In this document: piece by piece, positions 8,875-17,719 of the stretch
Position numbering within the stretch: the first letter of the stretch is position 1
How the letters are laid out: each line of letters begins with the position of its first letter
NCBI GenBank assembly: GCA_913049555.1
Contig: CAJWYM010000023.1
Coordinates: 1-43,177, forward strand
DNA from: an uncultured Opitutia bacterium
GTDB taxonomy: Bacteria > Verrucomicrobiota > Verrucomicrobiia > Opitutales > CAJWYM01
Length of the DNA stretch: 43,177 nucleotides
Direction of reading: 5' to 3'
Translations under genes and position numbers: made by a program
The notes under the pieces: generated by a model
The model's input: the letters and a program-made list of their open reading frames with translations, nothing else
Database searches by the model: none
What the model was told of the DNA's origin: nothing

Positions 8875-10698
8875 ATGAATACAAAATGCAAACGATTGTT
8901 TTCAATGCTCTGCTTGAGCACTTTACTCTTAAATACAATAGCTTCTGAGAAACCGAATATCGTTTTTATTATCTCGGATCAACACAAGCTTAAAGCAGCT
9001 GGTTGTTATGGAGATCCCCTCGCCATCACTCCTCACTTGGATCAACTGGCAAAGCGTGGAGTTCGGTTGAACAATTGTTATGTCAATGCTCCCGTATGTG
9101 CGATGAGTCGGGCTTCTTACATGACGGGTATGGAGCCATATGTCAATGGAGCGATCTATCACAAAGCTCCCGTCCAAAAGAATGGAAAAGAGGTAAGATT
9201 GGGAGCCGGCTTTTTGAGAGAGACAGGGTATCATAAAGGGATTACTACTCTGGCACAGGTATTTCGCAATCATGGATATTTGACTGCAGCACCAGGCAAA
9301 ATGCATGTGCATGGAGAGTTGCAGAAAAATATAGATCCCAAGTTTCCAGAGGGCAATGATCTCGGTTTTGATGAAATTAGTTTGAGGTATTATACGAATT
9401 TCCCAGGGGGTCATTATTCCGATGTTGTGGGTGTGGACACTTATCACAGATACAGACAACTGAAGGGTTATAAAAGTTCAGGGGGTGTGGACAACCTGAA
9501 TACTAATTATCTGGCTACCCATGTGGTCGAGGATGAGGAAAATTATGATATGGTAGTCACCCAAAAGGCGGTGGATTATCTTAATAAAAGAGGTGCGGAT
9601 AAAAAACCATTCTTCTTGCATGTGGGTCTCGAGAAGCCGCATCCGCCTTTCACGACTGCTCAAAGATATCTAGATCTCTTCAATCCAGAGGACTTTGAAT
9701 TGCCGGAAACCTATGATGAATGGTATACAAAGGGAAAGTTTCCTTGGAGTCCTGATTGGATCCACAGTGGATTGCCAAAAAACAGTCCAAAAAAGGCTAA
9801 GAATGCGATCGCCTCCTATTATGCCTGCGTCACCCAGGTGGACGATATGGTGGGACGAATTGTGGAATCTTTAAAAGAGAATGGTTTGTCGGAGAATACG
9901 ATCGTTATTTACACAACGGATCATGGAGAGCATTTGTTTGAGCACGGTTATCGAGGAAAACACAATATGAATGAAGCTTCTGTGAATGTGCCTTTTATTA
10001 TTTCTTACCCGAAAGAATTGCCGCAGAATACAACCAACAATTCTTTGGTGAGTTTAGTAGATTTAATGCCTACGTTTTGTGAGATTTTTGACTGGGAAAT
10101 TCCTTCAAATGCAACAGGCCAATCTTTTTATGGGATTTTGCAAAGTGGGGCCATGAAAAAGGACAGAACCGTTTACTGTGAGTATCGGTCTGGCAACTAT
10201 AAGGCTTTCCCTAAGGAGAAAGATTTACCCTCAAGAATGGTTCGAAGAGAGGATTTTAAATACATTTATACTCATGGGATCATCGATCAATTTTATCAGG
10301 TCGAAAAGGATCCAAATGAGCTGGAGAACTTGGCCTTCTCTCCTGAGTATGAAAAGTTAGTCAAGAAATGGAGGTTTCAAGCTTTGGCAGATTGGAGATT
10401 CCCAGATTATTATCCAATGAAATTTGAAAAGGTTGATGGCATGCTTCGCTGGAATTCTTTTGAAGGAGGTGCCACCTCTTACACCCTCCATTACAGTAAA
10501 GACAGCAATCCTTTGAATGCTGAAATTGTCAAGGATTCGATCGGAACAAACTCTGTTGATATTCAAAAACCCGGATATTATTGGGTCACTGCCAATCCTG
10601 ATTATACAAGAACTGTAAAGCGTTTTGGAGAAAGACCGGTTCTTCTTCAAAAGCATTCTTACCAGTTGCCCGTTACAGATGCTGTATGGATCCAATAG
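8875..10698 (+). CDS. Exported sulfatase 2 with atypical C-A-M-S-R active site
   Basis: A 607-residue S1-family sulfatase. Metal-site residues appear in ISDQH (33-37) and YTTDHGEH (346-353); the GKMHVHGE block (141-148) and K362 fit the sulfate pocket. The formylglycine motif is C75-A-M-S-R79: the usual Pro or Ala at the third position is Met. The first 23 residues form a signal peptide (LFSMLCLSTLLLNTIAS). After the catalytic domain, residues of about 515-607 look like a fibronectin-III-like module (LRWNSFEGGATSYTLHY), which may aid substrate contact. It is paralogous to sulfatase 3: both share HVGLEKPHPP, a following QR-(Y/F)-x-DL stretch and the same overall order. A 98-base gap with a direct repeat separates it from sulfatase 1, so it may have its own promoter. 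Confidence 0.9.
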   Translation: MNTKCKRLFSMLCLSTLLLNTIASEKPNIVFIISDQHKLKAAGCYGDPLAITPHLDQLAKRGVRLNNCYVNAPVCAMSRASYMTGMEPYVNGAIYHKAPVQKNGKEVRLGAGFLRETGYHKGITTLAQVFRNHGYLTAAPGKMHVHGELQKNIDPKFPEGNDLGFDEISLRYYTNFPGGHYSDVVGVDTYHRYRQLKGYKSSGGVDNLNTNYLATHVVEDEENYDMVVTQKAVDYLNKRGADKKPFFLHVGLEKPHPPFTTAQRYLDLFNPEDFELPETYDEWYTKGKFPWSPDWIHSGLPKNSPKKAKNAIASYYACVTQVDDMVGRIVESLKENGLSENTIVIYTTDHGEHLFEHGYRGKHNMNEASVNVPFIISYPKELPQNTTNNSLVSLVDLMPTFCEIFDWEIPSNATGQSFYGILQSGAMKKDRTVYCEYRSGNYKAFPKEKDLPSRMVRREDFKYIYTHGIIDQFYQVEKDPNELENLAFSPEYEKLVKKWRFQALADWRFPDYYPMKFEKVDGMLRWNSFEGGATSYTLHYSKDSNPLNAEIVKDSIGTNSVDIQKPGYYWVTANPDYTRTVKRFGERPVLLQKHSYQLPVTDAVWIQ

Positions 10699-10886
10699 AT
10701 AAAAACTCTAAGCTACTGATGAATTTTCTCTTTGAATTCTGCATTTCAATCGATTTCAAACTTAATAAAAATTTGCTTATGAATTCTTTGGAATTCTTAA
10801 AAGTTTCTCATGCAAAAATATTGCCTCTGATTCCCTTTTCAGACTGCATCTTAAAAAAGGCCTCTTGGACAGAAAATTCCCTATCT

Positions 10887-10893
10887 AAGGAGG
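10887..10893 (+). promoter_or_regulatory. Strong Shine-Dalgarno that fixes a TTG start
   Basis: AAGGAGG lies four bases before TTG at 10898. An in-frame TAA at 10886-10888 excludes any upstream start, and the nearby ATG at 10908 is out of frame. This site therefore supports the short, signal-less N-terminus of sulfatase 3. Confidence 0.7.
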
Positions 10894-10897
10894 TCTT

Positions 10898-12715
10898 TTG
10901 AAAAAAAATGTGGTAGTGATTGTTTCGGATCAACATCAGGAGAAGGCGATGGGGTGCTCAGGTCATCGAATCGTAAAAACTCCCAATATAGATGCATTGG
11001 CCGAGTGCGGCGTGCAATTCAATCGTGCCTATTGTGCTTCTCCGCTTTGTGCTCCCTCAAGAGCGGCTTACATAACCTCCAGTTTACCGCACAGAAACTC
11101 AGCAATGTATCATATTCATAAAATAGAGGGAGAAGCTACTGCCAGTGGATTTCATCGCTTTCCTGGAATCAAGGAGGAATTTACAAGCATGGGTGATTAT
11201 TTCAAGTCGCATGACTATGCAACGGCTGCTATAGGAAAAGTTCATGTCCATGGGGAAACGAGAGAATATGATCTGGGCTTCGAGACTCGAATGCTTCGTT
11301 TCTATACCTATAATTTTGAAGATTATGAAGAGGCTGTATCAGAGGGAGATTCTGCCCTTGGCAAGAGAAAGCGTCTTCAATATACCTCAAGGGGTGAAGA
11401 GGGTTTTCCTTATGACTACAGTTGGACTGGCCAGTATAATAACTTGGACGATCGATGTCCGGCAGTGATTGAGACGATGACAGAAAGTTGTTTGGAGGAA
11501 AGGGATATGTTTGATGTCCTGACTACAGAGGCCTCTCTTAAATATATTGAGCAGAACAAGGAAAAGCCGTTTTTACTTCACGTCGGTCTTGAGAAACCCC
11601 ATCCACCTTGGACTGAAGTGCAAAGATTTATGGATTTGTATTCTGCTGAGGATATTGAGGACGATGCTTTGCCTCTAGCTTGGGATGAGGAAAATCGATC
11701 GTTTCTAATGGATTGGTTGCAAGGAACTCCCACAAAAGAAAAAGTCAAAATCGCTCAGGCTTCCTACTACGCAAATATTACTTCCTTGGATGAAAAAGTG
11801 GGCAAAATCATTCAGAAACTGAAAGATGAAAACCTCTTCCACAATACCATTGTTGTCTATACCAGTGATCATGGTGAAATGTGCTATGACCATGCACAAA
11901 TAGAAAAGCATTGCATGTATGAATCTTCGGTAAGAGTGCCTTTAATCCTCTCAGGACCTTCTTTGCCTCAAAATAAAAAGATTCACCGACCGGTTTCTTT
12001 AATAGACTTATTGCCAACATTGGGGGAGCTCTGTGAGCTGGAACCTGCTGAAAGTTTTGAGGGAGAATCTGTCGTCCCTTATTTACAAGATGAAAAAGGA
12101 TTGGATGAGAAATGGATTTACTGTGAGTTCACTCAAGTGGGTTACTCCTCACACCCTCAGGGTTCGGGAAGGAGAGTTCCGATGCGAATGGTGCGAAACG
12201 CTGATTATAAATATATTTACACCCATAATTTACCGGATCAGTTGTATGAGGTGGACAGTGAGGAGATCTATTCCAAAGACAATTTAGCTGCAACTCATCG
12301 AGGGGTGGTTCAATCCATGAAGGCGATGGCTCTAGCGGGATGGCACAGTGATGGGATGTTAAAAAAACATTCCGAGGAGTTAGATATTGAAGATTTACTC
12401 GGGGACAATCATCTGAAGTTTAACTTATCGAATCAGGAAGGCAGAATTAAAGTTCTTCTTGTGCCTGTATCGGAACCTGTAAAGACTTGGGATTCATTTT
12501 TGGAAAAATTAGTAAGCCAAAAAATTAGGAAAATAAAAATATTTGTGGGTGCCGAAAATCATTTTCACAAAGCACAACTATTGAGGACTGTAGAAATTTG
12601 CAATGAAGATAAAATCGAGATTTTATTGAGTCCTAATCCATCAGAATCTTATGCTTGGCTAGTCGCTGAAAGTGAAGATTCAACCCTCTCTGCCTCCAAA
12701 GAAATCAAACTATGA
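10898..12715 (+). CDS. Sulfatase 3 without signal peptide (predicted cytoplasmic)
   Basis: A 605-residue S1 sulfatase with complete catalytic motifs: VSDQH (9-13), C51-A-P-S-R55, GKVHVHGE (113-120) and YTSDHGEM (321-328). The protein begins MKKNVVVIVSDQH, so the first beta strand of the fold starts at residue 4 and no export signal exists; the in-frame stop at 10886 rules out a longer form. The start codon is TTG with a strong Shine-Dalgarno. It is a paralogue of sulfatase 2 (shared HVGLEKPHPP and flanking blocks). The C-terminal 80 residues (KVLLVPVSEPVKTWDSF and onward) differ from sulfatase 2 and are unrecognised. A cytosolic location implies uptake of sulfated oligosaccharides or monosaccharides before desulfation. 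Its stop overlaps the start of sulfatase 4 by ATGA. Confidence 0.9.
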   Translation: MKKNVVVIVSDQHQEKAMGCSGHRIVKTPNIDALAECGVQFNRAYCASPLCAPSRAAYITSSLPHRNSAMYHIHKIEGEATASGFHRFPGIKEEFTSMGDYFKSHDYATAAIGKVHVHGETREYDLGFETRMLRFYTYNFEDYEEAVSEGDSALGKRKRLQYTSRGEEGFPYDYSWTGQYNNLDDRCPAVIETMTESCLEERDMFDVLTTEASLKYIEQNKEKPFLLHVGLEKPHPPWTEVQRFMDLYSAEDIEDDALPLAWDEENRSFLMDWLQGTPTKEKVKIAQASYYANITSLDEKVGKIIQKLKDENLFHNTIVVYTSDHGEMCYDHAQIEKHCMYESSVRVPLILSGPSLPQNKKIHRPVSLIDLLPTLGELCELEPAESFEGESVVPYLQDEKGLDEKWIYCEFTQVGYSSHPQGSGRRVPMRMVRNADYKYIYTHNLPDQLYEVDSEEIYSKDNLAATHRGVVQSMKAMALAGWHSDGMLKKHSEELDIEDLLGDNHLKFNLSNQEGRIKVLLVPVSEPVKTWDSFLEKLVSQKIRKIKIFVGAENHFHKAQLLRTVEICNEDKIEILLSPNPSESYAWLVAESEDSTLSASKEIKL

Positions 12716-14745
12716 AGAAACATATTTTATCAAAAACTTTAATATTGATTATTTTTACCCAATTAGTTGCATTGTTCGGAACTGAGAAAAAGCCAGACAT
12801 TGTATTTATATTATTAGATGATTTAAGATACGATGCGATGTCTTTCATGGATCATCCTTATATCCAGACCCCGAACATGGATCAGTTGAGAGCAAGAGGT
12901 GCTTGGATTAAGAATGCTTTTGTGACCACTTCTATATGTTGTCCCTCAAGAGCCAGCTTTCTTACAGGTACTTATGCGAGTAGGCATGGGGTCATCGACA
13001 ACGAAACTGCCGAGTACGATCCTGAGATTACTCCCCCAGTCTCCATGTATTTGCAAGAAGTGGGATACAAAACAGCGATGATCGGAAAGTGGCATATGGG
13101 ATACTCTGGCAGTCCGAGAAAGGGCTTCGATCATTGGCTCAGTTTTGAGGGGCAAGGGGTTTATAACAATCCAACTTTTAATATCAATGGTGTAGAGTCT
13201 ATGTTCTCAGGCTACACTACAGATCTTCTAACCGATCATGCGATCGAATTTATCAAAGAACAAGACAAAGAGAAGCCCTACTTTTTGATGTTGTCCCACA
13301 AAGCAGTTCATGAGCCTTTTAGACCGGCGATTCGTCATAAGAAGGCTTTCGGGGAAGGGTTGAAGGATCAGGAACCTTTGAGTTTTTCTTCTGATTTTAA
13401 AGGAAAACCTCTATGGCAAAGGCGTCAGCGTGTAAAAGATGTTCGGTGGCACTGGAGGACGAAGGATCGAGAACAAGAATCGATCCCAGAGCGGATCGCT
13501 CAAGAGGACTTTGGAAAAAGAAGTAAATATGTGGATCAACTTCGATGTGCGGCCGCTGTCGATGAAGGAATTGGAAAAATTTTAGAAACTTTAAAGAAAA
13601 GAGGATCTTTGGAGAATACTTTAATTGTCTTTTCAAGTGACAATGGTTACTTCCATGGGGAGCATCGTCGCTGGGATAAGAGGCTTGCTTATGAGGAAAG
13701 TCTACGTATCCCAATGCTGATTTCTTATCCAAAGCTGATTGCTGAAAATTCTACGGTGGATGGAATGGTTAATAATATAGATTTTGCTCCTACCATTTTG
13801 GAGTACGCGGGCATTCGTATCCCGGAACAGATGCAAGGTCTGTCTATAAAGCCTCTCTTGGAGGGAGAGAAGGAATCTTTGCGTGAAGAGGTGTTTTATG
13901 AATATTGGACGGAGCTTGTGCATTCAATTCCGACGATGACTGCGCTTCGAACGGATCGGATCAAGTTGATTTCTTTTCCTGAGTTGGAAGACATTGATGA
14001 ACTCTATGATCTGGAGAAAGATCCGCATGAAATGACAAATCTGGTTCAGCATCCGGAATATTCTTCGGTGTATGAGAGTATGAAAAAGAGGCTTCAAACT
14101 AAGATTCAAGAGGTGGGTTGGAGAGCCGATGTGTTCCCTCATAATTTAGAAAGATTTCGAGGAGAGCGAGGAACTTTGTTTCAATTGACGAGCTCCAATG
14201 GAAAGATCTTGGACGGTGCTCAGGGTAGGAATGATTTGAGTATAAAGAATGTTGAATGGAATCAAGGGGCATTCGTTTTTGACGGACAGAGTTCGATCAC
14301 AGTTCCTTTTTCAAAGACGGAGGATCCTTCACAATGGCCCTTTCATTTAGAAGTAGAATTCTATGCTGAAAAGGATGGTGTTCTTGCTTTCCAAGCGAGT
14401 AAAGGTTATGGCTTTAAACTGTTTGTTGAAGAGGGCCGCCCAGGAGTTTCCACGCTTGCAAAAACTTGGGTCGCCACGACAACGACGATTGATGCGGTCG
14501 ATACCGTGATTGGAGAATGGGCTCATGTTGAAATACTGATTGATTACAACCGATTGTCGATGTGGCTGAATGGTGAGTTGGTGGATACAATGGCTCTGCC
14601 TCTTCCGTTAAAACATTATACACACAAACCTCTCCTAATTGGTTCTGGAAATACGATTGATGGATTTGGCGATTTGCCAAAAAATGGATTTGAGGGAAAA
14701 ATTAAGAATTTCTCTATTTCTAGGAAATTAAAAAAACCTCTTTAG
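12712..14745 (+). CDS. Exported sulfatase 4 (GlcNAc-6-sulfatase/S1_11-like) with LamG-like C-terminus
   Basis: A 677-residue sulfatase. The signal peptide covers about residues 5-23. Motifs are LLDDLRYDAM (34-43), C76-C-P-S-R80, MIGKWHMG and SSDNGYFHGEHRRWDKR (D310, N311 as metal ligands). The blocks 'GYTTDLLTDHAIEFI' and 'LSHKAVHEPF' recall N-acetylglucosamine-6-sulfatase/S1_11-type enzymes, but substrate is not proven. Residues of about 520-672 form a concanavalin/LamG-like domain (VFDGQSS, GEWAHVEILIDYNRLSMWLNGE), a likely carbohydrate-binding addition. Its ATG overlaps the TGA of the previous gene, so the two are translationally coupled although one product is exported and the other is not. 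It is the last gene of the block and converges on the nuclease-like gene 27 bases downstream. Confidence 0.9.
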   Translation: MKKHILSKTLILIIFTQLVALFGTEKKPDIVFILLDDLRYDAMSFMDHPYIQTPNMDQLRARGAWIKNAFVTTSICCPSRASFLTGTYASRHGVIDNETAEYDPEITPPVSMYLQEVGYKTAMIGKWHMGYSGSPRKGFDHWLSFEGQGVYNNPTFNINGVESMFSGYTTDLLTDHAIEFIKEQDKEKPYFLMLSHKAVHEPFRPAIRHKKAFGEGLKDQEPLSFSSDFKGKPLWQRRQRVKDVRWHWRTKDREQESIPERIAQEDFGKRSKYVDQLRCAAAVDEGIGKILETLKKRGSLENTLIVFSSDNGYFHGEHRRWDKRLAYEESLRIPMLISYPKLIAENSTVDGMVNNIDFAPTILEYAGIRIPEQMQGLSIKPLLEGEKESLREEVFYEYWTELVHSIPTMTALRTDRIKLISFPELEDIDELYDLEKDPHEMTNLVQHPEYSSVYESMKKRLQTKIQEVGWRADVFPHNLERFRGERGTLFQLTSSNGKILDGAQGRNDLSIKNVEWNQGAFVFDGQSSITVPFSKTEDPSQWPFHLEVEFYAEKDGVLAFQASKGYGFKLFVEEGRPGVSTLAKTWVATTTTIDAVDTVIGEWAHVEILIDYNRLSMWLNGELVDTMALPLPLKHYTHKPLLIGSGNTIDGFGDLPKNGFEGKIKNFSISRKLKKPL

Positions 14746-14772
14746 GGAAATCTGGGAAAATTTAATTGGGAT

Positions 14773-15789
14773 CTAGGAGGACAATTTGTATTCTCCCGTC
14801 TTGGGATTTTTTTTCAGTTCAAGGTAAGGCATAGAACTGCTCTCGGTCGTAAAAGTAATTTTATTGTTTGAGATTTTGGCAGATCCCTTAAGATTCACGC
14901 TTTTGCTGTGAATAATTTTGTAAGTAGCTACCAAGTGTCTGCTCATGTTGTAAAATTCATCTTCTTTTTCTGTGAAATCAAAAAATAGGGTGGGTATGTT
15001 GTGTTTTTTGAGCTCGGTATGAATTTTAGTGGGCGTGCTTTGTAGAATTCGGTATTGCTTGAATTTTGGTATAAATAAATGTTTTTGCTCGGAGAATAGA
15101 ACATAAGTAAAGTCCGCATCCGTAAAGAGTTTTTTTAGAGGAACAAATAAATGAGAGTATAAGTTTGGAATATCCAGATCAATTTTTCCTGCTTTGCTTT
15201 CGAGGATAATAATGTGTCTTTTATTGCCATATCGATAGTCAAAAATACCATCTAAATCTGTAATGTGTTGGTAGCCCCATTTGCCACTGCCTGTTTTTTT
15301 AAGAAGGATCATGTTTGGATACTTACCAATTTTTAGAACGATATCTTCGGCATTCGCGACGATAAAACCCTCTCTTTCTTTCGGGTTGAATTCATTGTTA
15401 AACAAACCACCCAATTTTCCATAGCCCTGATCGTAGGTTTGAAGAAATCGCTTCATAATTCTTCTGGAAACGCGTTCTGCTAAATCTCCTCTAATATTGC
15501 TTATTCCCTCTTTATTAAAGGGGTACGCTGCATCTAAAAGGTCGGCAACCGTATAGATGTCGTAGTTTAGTTGATCAATCGTGTAAGTGAGCAATTTTTT
15601 TTCGGTGAAAGGAAGCTCTTTGTTGATGGGATGATTGATATGATGATAGTTTACTCTAGGGCGAAAGTGATGGTTCTGGGTGATTGAGTATGCATTTTTA
15701 TTTTTACCATGAAACTCCCAATGAAAGGGAAAAAATTTTAAAAATGGACTGTCCCAAGCGACTTTTTTTGTATCAGATTCAGTATTCAT
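14773..15789 (-). CDS. Uncharacterised protein with PD-(D/E)xK nuclease-like motif
   Basis: I do not recognise a named family. I use the ATG at 15789; the frame also allows a TTG two codons upstream at 15795. In the 338-residue product, a helix GDLAERVSRRIMKRF (from residue 101, Glu105) precedes a strand-turn-strand with D178/D180 in TDLDGIFDY and E197-S-K199 in IIILESKAGK. The pattern Glu, then Asp, then about 16 residues, then E-x-K is that of PD-(D/E)xK phosphodiesterase folds. No helicase, methyltransferase or DNA-recognition domain is visible. It has no signal peptide, is rich in Lys, His and Tyr, and stands alone between a sulfatase and the MOSC gene. It could be a solo endonuclease, a restriction or defence enzyme, or an inactive relative. 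Confidence 0.75.
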   Translation of the reverse strand: MNTESDTKKVAWDSPFLKFFPFHWEFHGKNKNAYSITQNHHFRPRVNYHHINHPINKELPFTEKKLLTYTIDQLNYDIYTVADLLDAAYPFNKEGISNIRGDLAERVSRRIMKRFLQTYDQGYGKLGGLFNNEFNPKEREGFIVANAEDIVLKIGKYPNMILLKKTGSGKWGYQHITDLDGIFDYRYGNKRHIIILESKAGKIDLDIPNLYSHLFVPLKKLFTDADFTYVLFSEQKHLFIPKFKQYRILQSTPTKIHTELKKHNIPTLFFDFTEKEDEFYNMSRHLVATYKIIHSKSVNLKGSAKISNNKITFTTESSSMPYLELKKNPKTGEYKLSS

Positions 15790-16207
15790 ATCCAATCAGA
15801 TTAAATCCATTTTGATTGCGAATTCTATTTTGATGGAGGGCTGGCTCTAAAAGACCAAAGAGGGGATGTTTTAGTCCTGAAAATTAGAATGAACTCTTTT
15901 GAGTCTAGAGCGGTTAGAGATGAACGAGGATAAGTTGAAGAATAGATAAAAGAACTTTGAGTCAAAGAATCAAAACAAGTCAATCTAGCCAATGAAAACA
16001 AAGAAGTGGAGGAACTGAAATTCTTTTGCTCAGCAAAATCAAAGAATCGTCTCTGAAAACTCAAGATGCAGTGAGTGAAGTTAAGTATAATTTTGAATGG
16101 TAAAGGATCGTTTAAATAAACACACACAAACTTATAATAGTAGTTTCATGGATAGGATACAACTGTTTAAAACTTGCAGATCTAACTTTGGCGAATAATG
16201 TGTTTTT
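15790..16207. other. 418-base spacer between divergent genes
   Basis: Contains a 100-codon minus-strand frame (15825-16127) rich in Ser, Phe and Leu with no ribosome-binding site or recognisable motif, which I do not accept as a gene. The plus strand shows several stop-interrupted stretches. It must hold promoters for both flanking genes, but none stands out. Confidence 0.35.
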
Positions 16208-16720
16208 ATGAGTGTATTTCAGGTTGAAATATCAAATTTGTTCATCTCCTATGGACATGATTTTCGTGGACATCATGGTATGCCTAGGGGCAATCATCCT
16301 GTTGACAGTGTCGAGTCCATTGATTGTGTCCAAGGCTTAGGGATTAAAGGGGATCGCTATTTTAATTATAAAGAAGATTTCAAAGGACAGATTACTTTTT
16401 TTGATTCTAGTTTGCATATAGAAATAAAAGAAAAATTCCATCACCCAGATCTTTGTCCGAGTGCTTTTCGGAGAAATGTGATTGTTAAGGGTCTGGACTT
16501 AAATTCGCTGATAGGAAAGGAGTTTTCAATCAATGGAGTTCGTCTTTCAGGCAGTGAGGAATGCAAACCTTGCTATTGGATGGATGAAGCGGTTGGCAAG
16601 GGAATCGAAGATTTTTTAAAAGGAAGAGGCGGTCTGCGTTGTAGGATTTTGAGTAATGGGAGTTTGTCCCTCGGCAGACAAATGCTTACGGTTCATGAAG
16701 GAACAGATCCAAAGCAATAA
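16208..16720 (+). CDS. MOSC-domain protein
   Basis: A 170-residue single-domain protein. The GLGIKGDRYF motif (about residues 44-53), the RRNVIVKGLDLNSLIGKEF segment (88-106) and the E-C-K-P-C segment (from about residue 117) with its cysteines are typical of MOSC domains (molybdenum cofactor sulfurase C-terminal). These domains are thought to bind or transfer sulfur, often near molybdenum-cofactor or amidoxime-reducing proteins. The exact reaction is unknown for stand-alone members. No signal peptide, so cytoplasmic. Its 3' end overlaps the likely start of queG by 26 bases, suggesting one transcript, although the two have no known shared pathway. Confidence 0.85.
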   Translation: MSVFQVEISNLFISYGHDFRGHHGMPRGNHPVDSVESIDCVQGLGIKGDRYFNYKEDFKGQITFFDSSLHIEIKEKFHHPDLCPSAFRRNVIVKGLDLNSLIGKEFSINGVRLSGSEECKPCYWMDEAVGKGIEDFLKGRGGLRCRILSNGSLSLGRQMLTVHEGTDPKQ

Positions 16721-17714
16721 AGAGCTCATCCGATCCAAAGCCTCTGAACTTGGGATTGATGTCTGTGCATTTGCATCTCCAAAAGCAGACGTTCGAAAAG
16801 CCTATTTGGAAAGTTGGTTGTCCTCAAAAAAAGCAGGAAATATGGATTGGATGTATCGGAATGTTGAAATGCGAGGCAACCCTGAGAGTGTTTTGGAGGA
16901 CACCAAAACAGTGATTATGTTTGGGTTGAATTATTATCAACCGCCTCCCGCACAAAGAGGAAAGATTGCCACCTATGCATTGGGTCGAGATTACCACAAA
17001 GTTTTTAAGAAAAAAATTCAAAAATTAGGGACTTACATTGAGGAAAATCTTGGTGGACGAACGAGGACTTTTGTGGACACCGCTCCAATCATGGAAAAAC
17101 CCTTGGCAGCTTCAACCGGTATGGGATGGCAAGGAAAAAGCACCTTGCTCATTCATAAGAAATTCGGAACTTGGTTGTTTCTAGGAGAGTTGTTCACAAA
17201 CTTATCGATCGAACACGATCAAGATAGCAGCCAAGGCAAAGGCTATTGCGGAAAGTGCACCCGGTGTCTGGATGCATGTCCAACCAATGCGATTGTCGCT
17301 CCTTATCAATTAGATGCTAGGAAATGCATTGCCTATCTAACGATTGAGCACAAGGGCCCGATTCCGATGGAATTTCGAAAACTTATTGGGGATAAAGTCT
17401 ATGGGTGTGATGATTGCTTGACCGTTTGCCCTTGGAATCGGTGGGCAAAGCAAACTCGGGAGGCAGATTTCAAAGCTAGACCTTTGCCCGATTTGGCAGA
17501 TACCCTCTCTTGGAAGGATGAAGATTTTCTCAAGGCCTTTGCTGGCTCTGCAGTTTATCGCTTGAAACTGGAGCGTTGGAAGAGAAATGTCTGTGTGGTT
17601 CTTGGCAATATTGGAACTAAAAAAGATTTGGTAGCCCTCCAGCAAGTCAAAGGGGAATCTGAGTTGGTGGATGAGCATGCAGATTGGGCGATTAGGCAGA
17701 TTCAAAATCCTTAG
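16695..17714 (+). CDS. queG: Epoxyqueuosine reductase QueG
   Basis: Cobalamin- and iron-sulfur-dependent enzyme reducing epoxyqueuosine to queuosine in tRNA (last step of queuosine synthesis). With start ATG 16695 the product has 339 residues; the open frame extends upstream to 16656 but that would place more of it inside the MOSC gene. The catalytic Asp is D128 in FVDTAPIMEKP. Two [4Fe-4S] sites are clear: C185-G-K-C188-T-R-C191-L-D-A-C195-P and C238-D-D-C241-L-T-V-C245-P, with C211. The C-terminal part carries a HEAT-like tail (LVDEHADWAIRQI). Other queuosine genes are not in the window. Confidence 0.95.
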   Translation: MKEQIQSNKELIRSKASELGIDVCAFASPKADVRKAYLESWLSSKKAGNMDWMYRNVEMRGNPESVLEDTKTVIMFGLNYYQPPPAQRGKIATYALGRDYHKVFKKKIQKLGTYIEENLGGRTRTFVDTAPIMEKPLAASTGMGWQGKSTLLIHKKFGTWLFLGELFTNLSIEHDQDSSQGKGYCGKCTRCLDACPTNAIVAPYQLDARKCIAYLTIEHKGPIPMEFRKLIGDKVYGCDDCLTVCPWNRWAKQTREADFKARPLPDLADTLSWKDEDFLKAFAGSAVYRLKLERWKRNVCVVLGNIGTKKDLVALQQVKGESELVDEHADWAIRQIQNP

Positions 17715-17719
17715 TTTTT

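Noticed and set aside
10686-10901. 71-codon frame bridging sulfatases 2 and 3
   Set aside because: Overlaps the end of sulfatase 2 and the strong ribosome-binding site of sulfatase 3; composition like AT-rich spacer.
15825-16127. 100-codon minus-strand frame in the spacer upstream of the MOSC gene
   Set aside because: Ser/Phe/Leu-rich, no Shine-Dalgarno, no recognisable domain; likely a chance open frame.
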